From Parashewanella sp049608225 (GTDB lineage: Bacteria > Pseudomonadota > Gammaproteobacteria > Enterobacterales > Shewanellaceae): a stretch of DNA of 64,000 bases. The stretch lies in the NCBI GenBank assembly GCA_049608225.1, contig JBMYXI010000004.1:1-64000 (forward strand), in the 5' to 3' direction. Made by a program: the position numbers and the translations under genes. Below, piece after piece: positions 38,851 through 48,344 of the stretch. Position 1 is the first letter of the stretch. Each line of letters begins with the position of its first letter. The notes beneath the pieces are model-generated. The model did no database searches, was not told where the DNA came from, and saw only the letters and a program-made list of their open reading frames with translations.

Positions 38851-39411
38851 ATGTCCTTGCCAAGTACCCGTTTTCCTTACGGTGTATCTGTAAATTGGTT
38901 TTCAACAGCAGAGGCATCTGCATTACCGACAAGCAATTTAACAAGTTGGTTACTTGATAACGGCAGTTTAACCGAAAAACTCAAAGCACGCTGCAAAGAA
39001 TTTACTGTTATTGTCCTTGGGGAAGCAAAGCTTGCTCCCCTCCCAAATGAATATGACAGCAACGCTCCACTTTGGGTAAGAGAAGTTTTATTGTGCTTAG
39101 AAGGTGAACCTTGGGTATTCGCTCGCACACTTATGCCACTTGAGCTTTTAACGCAAACACAAGTAGATTTAAAAGGGTTAGGCAATCGCCCATTAGGCGA
39201 ACTACTGTTCAGTCATCACGCCTTTATCGCTGGTCAGATTCAAATAGGTCAAATCGACTCACAATCATTGCCTAAATTTGGCTCCAAAATTAGCGCAAAT
39301 AAACATCTCTGGGGTAGACGACGCTTTTTTGCTTACCAACAACACCAAATGATTGTTAGCGAGTTTTTTCTACCCGCTGCACAACACTATATTGAAAACG
39401 AAAACAGTTAA
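38851..39411 (+). CDS. ubiC: Chorismate pyruvate-lyase
   Basis: 186 aa from the ATG at 38851 (a GTG at 38839 is an alternative). Makes 4-hydroxybenzoate, the first step of ubiquinone synthesis. Conserved WVREVLLCLEGEPW, GNRPLGELLF and LWGRRRFF match UbiC. UbiA is usually next to ubiC, but here the downstream gene is yhgN on the other strand. Confidence 0.9.
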   Translation: MSLPSTRFPYGVSVNWFSTAEASALPTSNLTSWLLDNGSLTEKLKARCKEFTVIVLGEAKLAPLPNEYDSNAPLWVREVLLCLEGEPWVFARTLMPLELLTQTQVDLKGLGNRPLGELLFSHHAFIAGQIQIGQIDSQSLPKFGSKISANKHLWGRRRFFAYQQHQMIVSEFFLPAAQHYIENENS

Positions 39412-39413
39412 AT

Positions 39414-40007
39414 TTAAGGTACGCCATTAAGATAATTTGCAATGCCATCTAAGAACATTTGCACAGATAACATCACCAACACCATGCCCATTAGGCGTTC
39501 AACTGCTGTGAGCCCTTTTTCACCGAGCATACGGGTAAACACTTGATTCATCATCAAAATAACGGCACTTGCAGCCCATGACAAAATCAGTGCTATGGTC
39601 CAATCCCCCATTCTTGAACTGTCGGTATGAGCCAATAGAATGAGTGCTGCCAGCACAGAAGGTCCTGCCATTAACGGAATCGCCATCGGCACAATAAAAG
39701 GTTCTTCACCTGCCGCCAACCCTACAACGCCACCAGGTTGCGGGAAAATCATTTTAATGGCAATTAAGAATAAAATGATACCACCTGCAATACTGACTGA
39801 TTCAGATCGTAAATTCAGAAATGTCAACATGGATTCACCAGCGTAAAGAAAGACCAACATGATGATCAAAGCAAACAGCAATTCTCTGATCAGCACTTTT
39901 CGTCGTTTTTTCGGATCTATATGTCGTAAAATCGACGCAAATATCGGTAGATTCCCTAGCGGATCCATGATTAAAAACAACATGACGGTGGCTGAATATA
40001 TATCCAT
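39414..40007 (-). CDS. yhgN: MarC-family inner-membrane protein
   Basis: 197 aa, six hydrophobic helices. Nearly collinear with E. coli YhgN: LFLIMDPLGNLPIFASIL, GGIILFLIAIKMIFP, GEEPFIVPMAIPLMAGPS and GLTAVERLMGMVLVM. Function of the family is not established. Confidence 0.93.
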   Translation of the reverse strand: MDIYSATVMLFLIMDPLGNLPIFASILRHIDPKKRRKVLIRELLFALIIMLVFLYAGESMLTFLNLRSESVSIAGGIILFLIAIKMIFPQPGGVVGLAAGEEPFIVPMAIPLMAGPSVLAALILLAHTDSSRMGDWTIALILSWAASAVILMMNQVFTRMLGEKGLTAVERLMGMVLVMLSVQMFLDGIANYLNGVP

Positions 40008-40255
40008 AACGGCTCTTTAGCTAAGTGGAAGAAAGGAATTTTTACTGCCTTGTTATTGTATAACGATTATTAATAATCCCGACGTAAATTTTCGATAATT
40101 TACTAATTTACATCTATTTTTTATAAAATTATTAACATCTTGATTCACTGAACGCTATCGTTGACGTATTAATCTTAGTTAAATTAAATCAAAACGTTGG
40201 TGATTGCAGCGAGCAAGGCTATACTCTAGCGCTTATTTTTAAAGACTCGGTTACC

Positions 40256-41740
40256 ATGCTTTATCTCATTGCCAGCTTTGTTGCCTTATTACTAGGCCCT
40301 GTTTTCTACCGTTTTCTTTCTTCGGGAACTGGTTTACAAAAAGCGCTTGACGGATTTCTGTTTGTGACACTTGGCGGGTTAGTGCTGATCCACATTTTGC
40401 CCGAACTCATTGAGCATGGTGGTTTATGGTCGATATTTTTTGTGGCAATAGGATTATGGGGACCATCTGCCAGCGAAAAATTATTTCGTAAGCATTCCGA
40501 AGTTACTCATAATATCACTATCGTTCTTGGAGTTTTGGGATTATTGCTGCACACCCTCACTGATGGCGGTGCCTTAGTGCTTGCCTCACAACCTGAGAAT
40601 TCTCCATTATTAGCTCTCGGCATCATTTTACATCGCCTTCCTGTAGGTATTGCTATTTGGTGGTTATTAAAACCACAACTAGGCAATCGCTGGGCGTCCG
40701 CGGTATTAATGATCATGATGCTACTCACTACAATCGGCTACGGTCTCGGCGAACAACTACTCACTGAATTGAGCATCGACAACACGGTTTATTTACAAGC
40801 CTTTGTTACCGGCTCCATTCTTCATGTCGTGCTGCATCAACCACATGTTGAAGCGATTGAAGATGAGCAAGGAAAATACCAACTTCAAGCCGGAGTCGGC
40901 AGCATTGCTGGCTTAGGGTTGCTGCTGATCATCTTTGGCATGGAAACTGGGGGGCATCAACATCAGTTACATGAAAACTCTGAGTTTTGGCCTTGGGTGT
41001 TTGAACTAAGTCCAATTATATTAAGTTGTGTTTTACTCAGTGTTATCAGAGAAAAAGTATGGATATTTACTCCTTTTTCAAATAATTCAACAATTAAAAA
41101 GCTGTGGCCTGAAACGTTATTAATATCAGCGCTGGTTTTGGGCAACAGTTATTTCTATCTGCACCTAATCGCACTCATCACAGCTTCTTTATCTTGTTTA
41201 TGCTGTAAAGCGTTGCAAGATAATAATCATTTCGAAAGCCTCAAATTACAAATCAATACTGCTTTGCCTTGGGTAGCTTGCAGCTTAGTGTTAATTAACC
41301 TAATTGGTGAACCAACGGCATTGCTAACCAACCCATGGCTGCAATTCGCATTCGTGCTGTCCATCCTATTAATATCAAAGATGAATGCTCTTTCAACCGT
41401 CGTATTAGCTTGCGCTCTGGCATTCGCACAATGGCAAACTGCAGTGGTGGTTTTCACCTTATTAAGCGCACCAATGTTTGCTGCAGTTGATATGAAAAAA
41501 GTTAATAAGCTGATTATTTCGCTTTGCTTGATACTGCTTTTTGCATTGAGCTATACCATTGGTAAGCAGATGTTACTACTTTCCCAAGTAAATGAAATTG
41601 CACACTTCCCCAATGGGCTTATCGATCTGTGTGCGACCATTATTTTCATCTACATTGCCATAGCATTATTGCAGCTTGGGCCAAGGAAGTTTTTACAGCC
41701 GTTATTATTTTTAGCTAAACCACACAATCATTCTCATTGA
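40256..41740 (+). CDS. Polytopic membrane protein with ZIP-transporter-like N-terminal half
   Basis: 494 aa with about 14 hydrophobic segments. Residues ~1-230 have ZIP-like features: ILPELIEHGG in helix 2, LGLLLHTLTDGGAL and GIILHRLPVGIAIWW, where His/Glu/Asp residues could bind metal. A His-rich loop METGGHQHQLHEN (about 226-238) and a C-terminal HNHSH support metal handling. The C-terminal half has no obvious family. Substrate is inferred, not shown. The last 385 bases are duplicated at 44106-44490. Confidence 0.75.
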   Translation: MLYLIASFVALLLGPVFYRFLSSGTGLQKALDGFLFVTLGGLVLIHILPELIEHGGLWSIFFVAIGLWGPSASEKLFRKHSEVTHNITIVLGVLGLLLHTLTDGGALVLASQPENSPLLALGIILHRLPVGIAIWWLLKPQLGNRWASAVLMIMMLLTTIGYGLGEQLLTELSIDNTVYLQAFVTGSILHVVLHQPHVEAIEDEQGKYQLQAGVGSIAGLGLLLIIFGMETGGHQHQLHENSEFWPWVFELSPIILSCVLLSVIREKVWIFTPFSNNSTIKKLWPETLLISALVLGNSYFYLHLIALITASLSCLCCKALQDNNHFESLKLQINTALPWVACSLVLINLIGEPTALLTNPWLQFAFVLSILLISKMNALSTVVLACALAFAQWQTAVVVFTLLSAPMFAAVDMKKVNKLIISLCLILLFALSYTIGKQMLLLSQVNEIAHFPNGLIDLCATIIFIYIAIALLQLGPRKFLQPLLFLAKPHNHSH

Positions 41741-42337
41741 ATTGTATAGACAGTAAGGTTTGATTAAGCTAAAAATACTATCAAAGTAACTAAAATAAAA
41801 TGTCATGATTACGCAAGTAGCAAAATGGGTCTTTTCCATTAGTGGTTGGTCATTTAAAGGAAATACGACACTGCCTAACAAATGCATTTTAATTGCTGCA
41901 CCACATACTAGTAATTGGGATTTTGTGATTGGCATCATCGCACGCTTTGCCATTGGTTACCGAATCAACTTCATCGGCAAGCATCAGTTATTTCATCCTT
42001 TATGGGGCTGGTTTTTTCGCTCTTTAGGTGGCGCACCCGTTGATCGCCGAAAAAATAACAATCTCGTAGATGCAACCGTTCATTTATTTAATACGGAACC
42101 TAATTTCAAACTGGTGTTAGCACCTGAAGGTACTCGAAGTGAGGTAACCCGATGGAAAACAGGCTGTTATCATATCGCTCATCAGGCAAACATTCCCATT
42201 ATTCGCGTTGGCTTTGATTTTGCAAATAAGCAAATAGTATTAGCAGAGCCATTTACTGCAACAGGTGACATTGAACAAGATATGCCACTGCTGCTTGAAT
42301 TTTATCGACAAATTAACGGTAAGTATCCGAAAGAAAT
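41356..42337 (+). repeat. Direct repeat copy 1 (about 982 bp)
   Basis: Identical to 44106-45087 at an offset of 2750 bp except one base I could find (42299 A versus 45049 G). It spans the 3' end of the ZIP-like gene, the intergenic gap and nearly all of the acyltransferase gene. A further match begins a few bases earlier with one mismatch. Confidence 0.93.
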
Positions 42338-42353
42338 CCCCAACTCACCTTAA
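41805..42353 (+). CDS. PlsC-type 1-acyl-glycerol-3-phosphate acyltransferase, copy 1
   Basis: 182 aa. The HX4D catalytic motif is APHTSNWDF, followed by GGAPVDRRKN and LAPEGTRSE (substrate-binding Glu). Short PlsC family form, cytoplasmic face of the membrane. The last codons (IPNSP) differ from copy 2 because the duplication ends inside the gene. Confidence 0.9.
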   Translation: MITQVAKWVFSISGWSFKGNTTLPNKCILIAAPHTSNWDFVIGIIARFAIGYRINFIGKHQLFHPLWGWFFRSLGGAPVDRRKNNNLVDATVHLFNTEPNFKLVLAPEGTRSEVTRWKTGCYHIAHQANIPIIRVGFDFANKQIVLAEPFTATGDIEQDMPLLLEFYRQINGKYPKEIPNSP

Positions 42354-42423
42354 TTTTTTTTCAGGTCGTGCTCTAACGTATAGGATTTCGTCAATTTCAA
42401 TCAGGCAGTACGTATTAGCTTCT

Positions 42424-43162
42424 ATGACTCCACCTATCTACTTAATCAATATGCCACAAAACTCTGAGCGATTAGAGAACATTCAATCACAGTTAGCTAA
42501 ACTCAATTTAAAAGCTGAAAAAATAAATGCTGTCGTCGGGAAAGAGCTAACTAAGAATGAAATTCAGCCTATTTATGATCACGAGTTAAATAAAAGGTGC
42601 AACCATAGAGATTTGACCATAGGTGAATTGGGTTGTTATGCCAGCCATCGTAAAGCATGGCGTACTTTTCTAAACACTTCGTCCTCTCACACTGTCATTA
42701 TTGAATGACGATATAGTTTTAAACGATGCTTTTTCAAAAATAATATCAACACCTGCCAATCTATCAAATTGGGACATTATAAAATTAGCAGATAACCAAA
42801 ATAATCCTGTCGTAGATTCAAGAACATTGGACAATGGTGTTGAAATTGTTTGCTATAAACGTATACCTAACTGTACGACAGGATATATGATTAGTCGACA
42901 AGGCGCAGAGAAATTACTCTCCCGTAAACGGTTTTATCGAGCGATAGATGTCGATATGCAATTTCACCAAGAACTGGGTTTAAAAATTATTGGATTGCGC
43001 CCTTATCCTATTACAGAAGCAGATTTCGACAGTGAAATAGCCCTAATGAATAATGGTAAGCATAATAATTCAAGTACGTTTTTTAGAAACGTACGATTTA
43101 GACTGGCTATTATCAAGCAAAGGCAAAAAGCCTCTGCTGATTTAAATTCAATAACCAATTAA
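42424..43162 (+). pseudogene. Glycosyltransferase family 25 gene broken by a 1-base frameshift
   Basis: Frame 1 runs from the ATG at 42424 (TPPIYLINMPQNSERLENI) and stops at TGA 42706-42708 after HTVIIE. The second frame continues directly with DDIVLNDAFSKI to the stop at 43162. Removing the T at 42706 joins them as IIEDDIVL, the catalytic EDD motif of GT25 LPS transferases, also seen intact (LEDDAIL) in the paralogue at 45995. The break falls at the active site. It may be a true mutation or a sequencing error. The stop overlaps the convergent GT2 stop (TTAA). Confidence 0.82.
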
Positions 43163-43911
43163 ATCTTAAAAAGGTTGCATGCAGTGGCTTTAATTCGTCT
43201 ATAAGCCACAGAAAAGTCTTTCAACAACTCATGTTGATCTACCGAATATCTTATTCCTCTATGAAACCCTAAGTGGCGGACATAACCAGTTTCAAAAATT
43301 GCCGCTTTAAATCCTCGTTCGTAATACATGTCACTCATACTTCTCTCACCATGAGGAACATCACCAATTGGTGCGACAAGCTGGTAATCTAATAAACGTC
43401 TCAATCCAGGGTTAAACGTAAACCCATGCCATGCCGCAGAATTTTCTTTTCTAACGAAGTTTCTTTGCATTATTTGATAATCACGACCATTATCCGATGA
43501 TTTAAGTATTTCAGGTTCTACTGGGTGTTGATTAGTATCGTTTTGCTCTCTCAGCCAAACGGTTACTATTTTTTCATCACTATCTAATACCTTAAATGAG
43601 TCCTCAATAAATCCTTTTCGATAAAACTCCCAATCATCTTCACAATGGAAAATATAATCTGATGTTACTTGCTCATAAGCTCTATCGATGCTTTTCATTT
43701 GCCCTAACTGAGGATCATTATTTAATACGGTAAAGCTAATATCAGGAAACTTTGCCAATACAGTTCTTAATTTATCAACATGATGGCTGTCTTCAATAAT
43801 GATATATTGAGCAATGGGGTATGTATTAAATTCAAAAAAACTACGCAACGTCTCTTCAAGTAAATCGAAACGATTGCAACTAGTTAAAACAAAAGACACA
43901 TTTTTTTGCAT
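43159..43911 (-). CDS. Glycosyltransferase family 2-like protein
   Basis: 250 aa. GT-A fold start NVSFVLTSCNRFDLLEETL, DxD-like HCEDDWEF (about 93-100) for nucleotide-sugar binding, and a HLGFHRGIRYS segment near the C-terminus. Probably adds sugar to LPS or capsule; donor and acceptor unknown. Lies between the two duplicated segments. Confidence 0.85.
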   Translation of the reverse strand: MQKNVSFVLTSCNRFDLLEETLRSFFEFNTYPIAQYIIIEDSHHVDKLRTVLAKFPDISFTVLNNDPQLGQMKSIDRAYEQVTSDYIFHCEDDWEFYRKGFIEDSFKVLDSDEKIVTVWLREQNDTNQHPVEPEILKSSDNGRDYQIMQRNFVRKENSAAWHGFTFNPGLRRLLDYQLVAPIGDVPHGERSMSDMYYERGFKAAIFETGYVRHLGFHRGIRYSVDQHELLKDFSVAYRRIKATACNLFKI

Positions 43912-43961
43912 GAAAATTCCCTGAAATCAAAATACTGCGTACGCAAGTTAATCCGTATTAT

Positions 43962-44105
43962 TTAAAATAACTTTTTAATGCTGGACATTATACCGAACAA
44001 ACCATTTTGCAATGAAGCTTGTTGCAATATCTTTTTTCGCTCCATTAAATTATTTTCTTTCACCAATTGTTGAGCACAAACGGAAATCTCTGTTATTGCA
44101 GTCGC
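43962..44105 (-). pseudogene. 3' fragment of a truncated gene, probably a glycosyltransferase
   Basis: About 47 C-terminal codons (ITEISVCAQQLVKENNLMER...LFGIMSSIKKLF) followed by a stop at 43962. The frame then enters the duplicated DNA, where it is antisense to the ZIP-like gene and meaningless. The tail resembles the C-terminal helix of GT4-type glycosyltransferases. The junction at about 44105/44106 removed the rest. Confidence 0.6.
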
Positions 44106-44490
44106 GCTGTCCATCCTATTAATATCAAAGATGAATGCTCTTTCAACCGTCGTATTAGCTTGCGCTCTGGCATTCGCACAATGGCAAACTGCAGTGGTGG
44201 TTTTCACCTTATTAAGCGCACCAATGTTTGCTGCAGTTGATATGAAAAAAGTTAATAAGCTGATTATTTCGCTTTGCTTGATACTGCTTTTTGCATTGAG
44301 CTATACCATTGGTAAGCAGATGTTACTACTTTCCCAAGTAAATGAAATTGCACACTTCCCCAATGGGCTTATCGATCTGTGTGCGACCATTATTTTCATC
44401 TACATTGCCATAGCATTATTGCAGCTTGGGCCAAGGAAGTTTTTACAGCCGTTATTATTTTTAGCTAAACCACACAATCATTCTCATTGA
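44106..44490 (+). pseudogene. C-terminal fragment of the ZIP-like membrane protein gene
   Basis: Encodes the last ~127 codons of the protein at 40256-41740, with the same stop. No promoter or start belongs to it; an internal ATG at 44131 would give 119 residues without the ZIP core. By-product of the duplication. Confidence 0.85.
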
Positions 44491-45087
44491 ATTGTATAGA
44501 CAGTAAGGTTTGATTAAGCTAAAAATACTATCAAAGTAACTAAAATAAAATGTCATGATTACGCAAGTAGCAAAATGGGTCTTTTCCATTAGTGGTTGGT
44601 CATTTAAAGGAAATACGACACTGCCTAACAAATGCATTTTAATTGCTGCACCACATACTAGTAATTGGGATTTTGTGATTGGCATCATCGCACGCTTTGC
44701 CATTGGTTACCGAATCAACTTCATCGGCAAGCATCAGTTATTTCATCCTTTATGGGGCTGGTTTTTTCGCTCTTTAGGTGGCGCACCCGTTGATCGCCGA
44801 AAAAATAACAATCTCGTAGATGCAACCGTTCATTTATTTAATACGGAACCTAATTTCAAACTGGTGTTAGCACCTGAAGGTACTCGAAGTGAGGTAACCC
44901 GATGGAAAACAGGCTGTTATCATATCGCTCATCAGGCAAACATTCCCATTATTCGCGTTGGCTTTGATTTTGCAAATAAGCAAATAGTATTAGCAGAGCC
45001 ATTTACTGCAACAGGTGACATTGAACAAGATATGCCACTGCTGCTTGAGTTTTATCGACAAATTAACGGTAAGTATCCGAAAGAAAT
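44106..45087 (+). repeat. Direct repeat copy 2 (about 982 bp)
   Basis: Second copy of 41356-42337, same orientation. Its left edge abuts the truncated gene end and its right edge lies within the last codons of acyltransferase copy 2. Confidence 0.93.
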
Positions 45088-45097
45088 TCCGAATTAG
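44555..45097 (+). CDS. PlsC-type acyltransferase, copy 2
   Basis: 180 aa, identical to copy 1 except at the C-terminus, where it ends KEIPN. Same APHTSNWDF and LAPEGTRSE motifs. Both copies keep the same upstream ~300 bp, so both should be expressed alike if the promoter lies there. Confidence 0.88.
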   Translation: MITQVAKWVFSISGWSFKGNTTLPNKCILIAAPHTSNWDFVIGIIARFAIGYRINFIGKHQLFHPLWGWFFRSLGGAPVDRRKNNNLVDATVHLFNTEPNFKLVLAPEGTRSEVTRWKTGCYHIAHQANIPIIRVGFDFANKQIVLAEPFTATGDIEQDMPLLLEFYRQINGKYPKEIPN

Positions 45098-45109
45098 CTT
45101 TACTTCATA

Positions 45110-45865
45110 TTATTGCACTTGATTTTGCTCGTGTTCATACAATTTAGCTTCCTTAATAAATGCATAATAAGCTTGCATAACAGACAGTATGAAGCCTCGT
45201 CGACCCGAAAATAGCTTACGCTGCAATATATACTCTTTAGCAAAAACAAGTGGAAAAATGAACAGTAACTTCAAAGAAGAAAAACGCTTTTTCTTTTCAA
45301 ATTTTTCTAGCGCTTTTAAACTCGAGTATTGATTATTTTTTTCTGTTATCGAGGATATTGAATCGTATCCATAATGCTGAAAAACTTGATTTATAAATAT
45401 TTCTTTCCCATCAACCGTAGCGCTTTCATGTGCCAATCGAGATTCATCGAACCGCGCTTTGGACTTCCTGTAAAAACGATGGTTATTCGCTTTTTTACTC
45501 AAATTAGATAATGGACTACCAATAAATATATCATCACGCCAGAATCTAACACTATCAGCATTATTTTTTGCAATGATATCTCTAAATGCACTGACCAACT
45601 TTGAATTAATAGCTTCATCACCATCTAAATTCAACACCCAATCATTGCGGCATTGTTCCATAGCAAATTGCTTTTGTTTGGCATAACCCATCCATTTTTG
45701 ATGGATTATAGTTGCTCCATATTCAGCTGCAATATTGAGCGTGTTATCGCTACTGCCAGAATCGACTACAATCACTTCATCCATATCTCGAACACTCGAT
45801 AATGTTTTTGCGATATGCGCTTCTTCATTCAACGTGATAATAAATACGCTAACAGGTAACTTCAT
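45110..45865 (-). CDS. Glycosyltransferase family 2, LPS core type
   Basis: 251 aa from the ATG at 45865. Start LPVSVFIITLNEEAHIAKTL, then VVDSGSSDNT and LNLDGDEAIN (DxD). Resembles WaaE/KdtX-type core beta-glucosyltransferases, consistent with kdkA and waaA a few kb away. Longer starts up to 45949 add residues unlike the family. Confidence 0.88.
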   Translation of the reverse strand: MKLPVSVFIITLNEEAHIAKTLSSVRDMDEVIVVDSGSSDNTLNIAAEYGATIIHQKWMGYAKQKQFAMEQCRNDWVLNLDGDEAINSKLVSAFRDIIAKNNADSVRFWRDDIFIGSPLSNLSKKANNHRFYRKSKARFDESRLAHESATVDGKEIFINQVFQHYGYDSISSITEKNNQYSSLKALEKFEKKKRFSSLKLLFIFPLVFAKEYILQRKLFSGRRGFILSVMQAYYAFIKEAKLYEHEQNQVQ

Positions 45866-45994
45866 CGTAATTTCACCAACAAACTTAATAACGATAATAT
45901 ACCATACACTCATGATTATTTTTACGAATGGAAACGAAATATACAGCACATTTTCATGTTATTATCAGTCAAATTATTTTTATCTTAAACCAAC

Positions 45995-46747
45995 ATGCAT
46001 TATAAAACATTGATCATTAACCTCGACTCTTGTGCTGACCGGCTACTGCATATTAAAACACAATGTGATCGTTTAGGACTCAGTTTTGAGCGAGTTCCCG
46101 CAGTACTGGGCGCGAACCTATCAATTACCGAAAAAAGCAAGGTTTATGATTTAAAGTCGAATTTAAAGAAATACGACAAACCGTTGAACGATGGTGAAAT
46201 AGGCTGTTATTTAAGCCATATTAATTGTTGGAAAAAAATCATTGAAGACGATCTCGACTTTGCTTTAATTCTAGAAGACGATGCCATTCTTACCGATGAT
46301 TTAATTCAATGCATAGAAAAACTAAAAAGCACCAGCAACGACTGGGATTATATTAAGCTGTCACAAGGCAGTAAAAGGAAAAAAGATTACGACACGTTAG
46401 CATTAACTGACAGCTTAACGCTAGCTAGATGCCGAAAACTTCCTTCAACAGCTACAGGGCAACTTATATCCAAACAAGGAGCGATTAAATTATTAAATAG
46501 CGCGCTTCCAATATCTAGGCCTGTTGATACAGATATTCAATATTGGTTTGAAAAACAGTTGAGGTGTTTTGTAGTCCGTCCCGTTCCAATATTGAATGGA
46601 GACTTTGGCAGCGAAATAAATGCCGTTGCCGATCGACGACAAGTCGAAAGAAGACCTATTAGACGTTTAATTCAAAAGATTTCTTATGAGATTAGACTAC
46701 TTTACCATGTAAAAAACATGCCCAATTACCCGAAAAAGTTTCTATAG
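45995..46747 (+). CDS. Glycosyltransferase family 25 LPS protein
   Basis: 250 aa. Family 25 start YKTLIINLDSCADRLLHIK, GEIGCYLSHINCWKKI, catalytic LEDDAIL, then KLPSTATGQLISKQGA. Paralogue of the broken gene at 42424 and intact here. Divergent from the GT2 gene at 45110. Confidence 0.9.
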   Translation: MHYKTLIINLDSCADRLLHIKTQCDRLGLSFERVPAVLGANLSITEKSKVYDLKSNLKKYDKPLNDGEIGCYLSHINCWKKIIEDDLDFALILEDDAILTDDLIQCIEKLKSTSNDWDYIKLSQGSKRKKDYDTLALTDSLTLARCRKLPSTATGQLISKQGAIKLLNSALPISRPVDTDIQYWFEKQLRCFVVRPVPILNGDFGSEINAVADRRQVERRPIRRLIQKISYEIRLLYHVKNMPNYPKKFL

Positions 46748-46802
46748 GGCAATTAACATATTTAATGTAATGGGTTTAAAATTATTTTTGTCAAAGGATA
46801 TT

Positions 46803-48284
46803 ATGAAATTAATTTATTCACTGCTAATTGCTAGCGCCCTACCTTTAACGACACTCACGACTCAAGCTGCTCCTTGGGTAGACAATTCTGACTTATATTT
46901 ACGAGCAGACATTCAGCAACTTGCTGATGCTGGTGTAATTACCATGCCAATCAACACGTATCCATTAATGTGGTCAGGCATCGGCAATGACTTAAAACAA
47001 GTAAATACAGAAAACTTATCTCCAGAGCTACAGGATGTATTTCTTCGTGTAAATTATCGTTATAAAAGTGCAGTCAGCAATCGCTATAACACTAAATTAA
47101 AATTGGCAGCGGCAAATGAAGCGCCACGTTTTCAACATTTTGGCTCTGATGTAAGAGAAAAAGGCCAAGCAAGCGTTTCTTATGAAAACTCCAGCAGTCA
47201 TTTTGCCTTTGGTTTATCAGCGACAGCAGCACTGGATCCTGCTGATGACAAAACAGCTCGATTTGATAACTCTTATCTAGCATTCAAATTAGGAAACTGG
47301 GTATTTCGTGCTGATACGTTAAACAAATGGTGGGGACCTGGGTTTGATTCATCATTGCAGCGTTCGAACAACGCCAGACCCATGCCTTCGATTTCAATTT
47401 CACGTGATAATGCCAGTGCGTTTGAAACGCCATTGCTATCTTGGGTTGGACCTTGGACATTAACAGCGGGTTTCAGTTTATTTGAAAAAGACCGTTTCGC
47501 ACCAAACGCATTATTATGGAACTTCCGCGGCACCATTCGACCTTTTACTAAACTGGAAGTTGGCCTTTCTTGGAATATGCAATTTTGCGGTCAAGGGCAA
47601 GAGTGTAACTCCAAAACCTTTTTGAAAGCGCTTGCAGGCAAAAAAGATTGCCGCAACGATACTGGTGGTGGCTGTACCAATTTTGGTAACCAAATTGCAG
47701 GATATGACATTCGCTATTCTGATGTTTGGTTTAGCATACCGATTGGTGTTTACACTCAAAGAACTTGCGAAGACTCAAAAGGGAAACTACCTTGGCAAAT
47801 CGTTGATTGCGCCAATCAGTTTGGTTTAGATACACGTTTTGCTAGCGATAATTTCCAATATAAATTATTTACGGAATTCTCTGATACGGGAGTTGCTTGT
47901 ACCAAAGATGATCCGACTTTGAACTGCTTTTACGAACACTCAATTTATCAAAGTGGTTTCCGTTACTATAAACAGAGTGTAGGCAGCACTTACGATAATG
48001 ACACCAGAGCTTATGTATTAGGCTTGATCGGTCAACAAACAGCAGGTTGGGGCTTTACCACAATATTGCGCCGTTTAAATATCAATTATGATGGTAATTC
48101 AGCTGGGAATAAGTGGATCAACGCGCGCCAAAAAGAAGATTTGACTCAGTTAGAGTTCAGCATTCGCCACCCATTAGCAAAAGGTCTATTAACCTTAGGT
48201 GGCGCTGTTGCTCATTCTAACTTTATTGATGATGACTCAAAAACAGAGGCCAATATCTATGGCGCCTATGAATATCGATTCTAA
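46803..48284 (+). CDS. Wzi-like capsule assembly outer-membrane protein
   Basis: 493 aa. The ATG at 46803 has AAAGGA upstream; the signal peptide ends near TQAA (about 20-22). Many alternating beta segments and a C-terminal aromatic (YEYRF) fit an outer-membrane barrel. DNSDLYLRADIQQLADAGVI and FRADTLNKWWGPGFDSSLQRS, quoted in parts, match the Wzi family, which anchors or organises surface polysaccharide. A disulfide-rich loop lies near 270-300. Confidence 0.85.
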   Translation: MKLIYSLLIASALPLTTLTTQAAPWVDNSDLYLRADIQQLADAGVITMPINTYPLMWSGIGNDLKQVNTENLSPELQDVFLRVNYRYKSAVSNRYNTKLKLAAANEAPRFQHFGSDVREKGQASVSYENSSSHFAFGLSATAALDPADDKTARFDNSYLAFKLGNWVFRADTLNKWWGPGFDSSLQRSNNARPMPSISISRDNASAFETPLLSWVGPWTLTAGFSLFEKDRFAPNALLWNFRGTIRPFTKLEVGLSWNMQFCGQGQECNSKTFLKALAGKKDCRNDTGGGCTNFGNQIAGYDIRYSDVWFSIPIGVYTQRTCEDSKGKLPWQIVDCANQFGLDTRFASDNFQYKLFTEFSDTGVACTKDDPTLNCFYEHSIYQSGFRYYKQSVGSTYDNDTRAYVLGLIGQQTAGWGFTTILRRLNINYDGNSAGNKWINARQKEDLTQLEFSIRHPLAKGLLTLGGAVAHSNFIDDDSKTEANIYGAYEYRF

Positions 48285-48315
48285 AAAATATTTAGTTTAA
48301 TAATTGGCTCTAATA

Positions 48316-48344
48316 AACGAGATAGCCTAACACGCTATCTCGTT
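48316..48344. terminator. Hairpin terminator between wzi-like gene and GT9 gene
   Basis: Perfect 11-bp arms AACGAGATAGC/GCTATCTCGTT with a 7-nt loop between two convergent genes; it includes the stop codon of the minus-strand gene. Confidence 0.7.

Noticed and set aside
41711..41953. Duplicate 80-aa minus-strand frames at 41711 and 44461
   Set aside because: They are antisense across the acyltransferase start and are identical only because the DNA is duplicated.
42690..42715. Programmed ribosomal frameshift in the GT25 gene
   Set aside because: No slippery heptamer or downstream pseudoknot is evident; a one-base insertion explains the break more simply.
43962..44207. 81-aa minus-strand frame as an intact gene
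   Set aside because: Its N-terminal part is antisense to duplicated ZIP-like coding DNA; only the C-terminal ~47 codons look like real former coding sequence.
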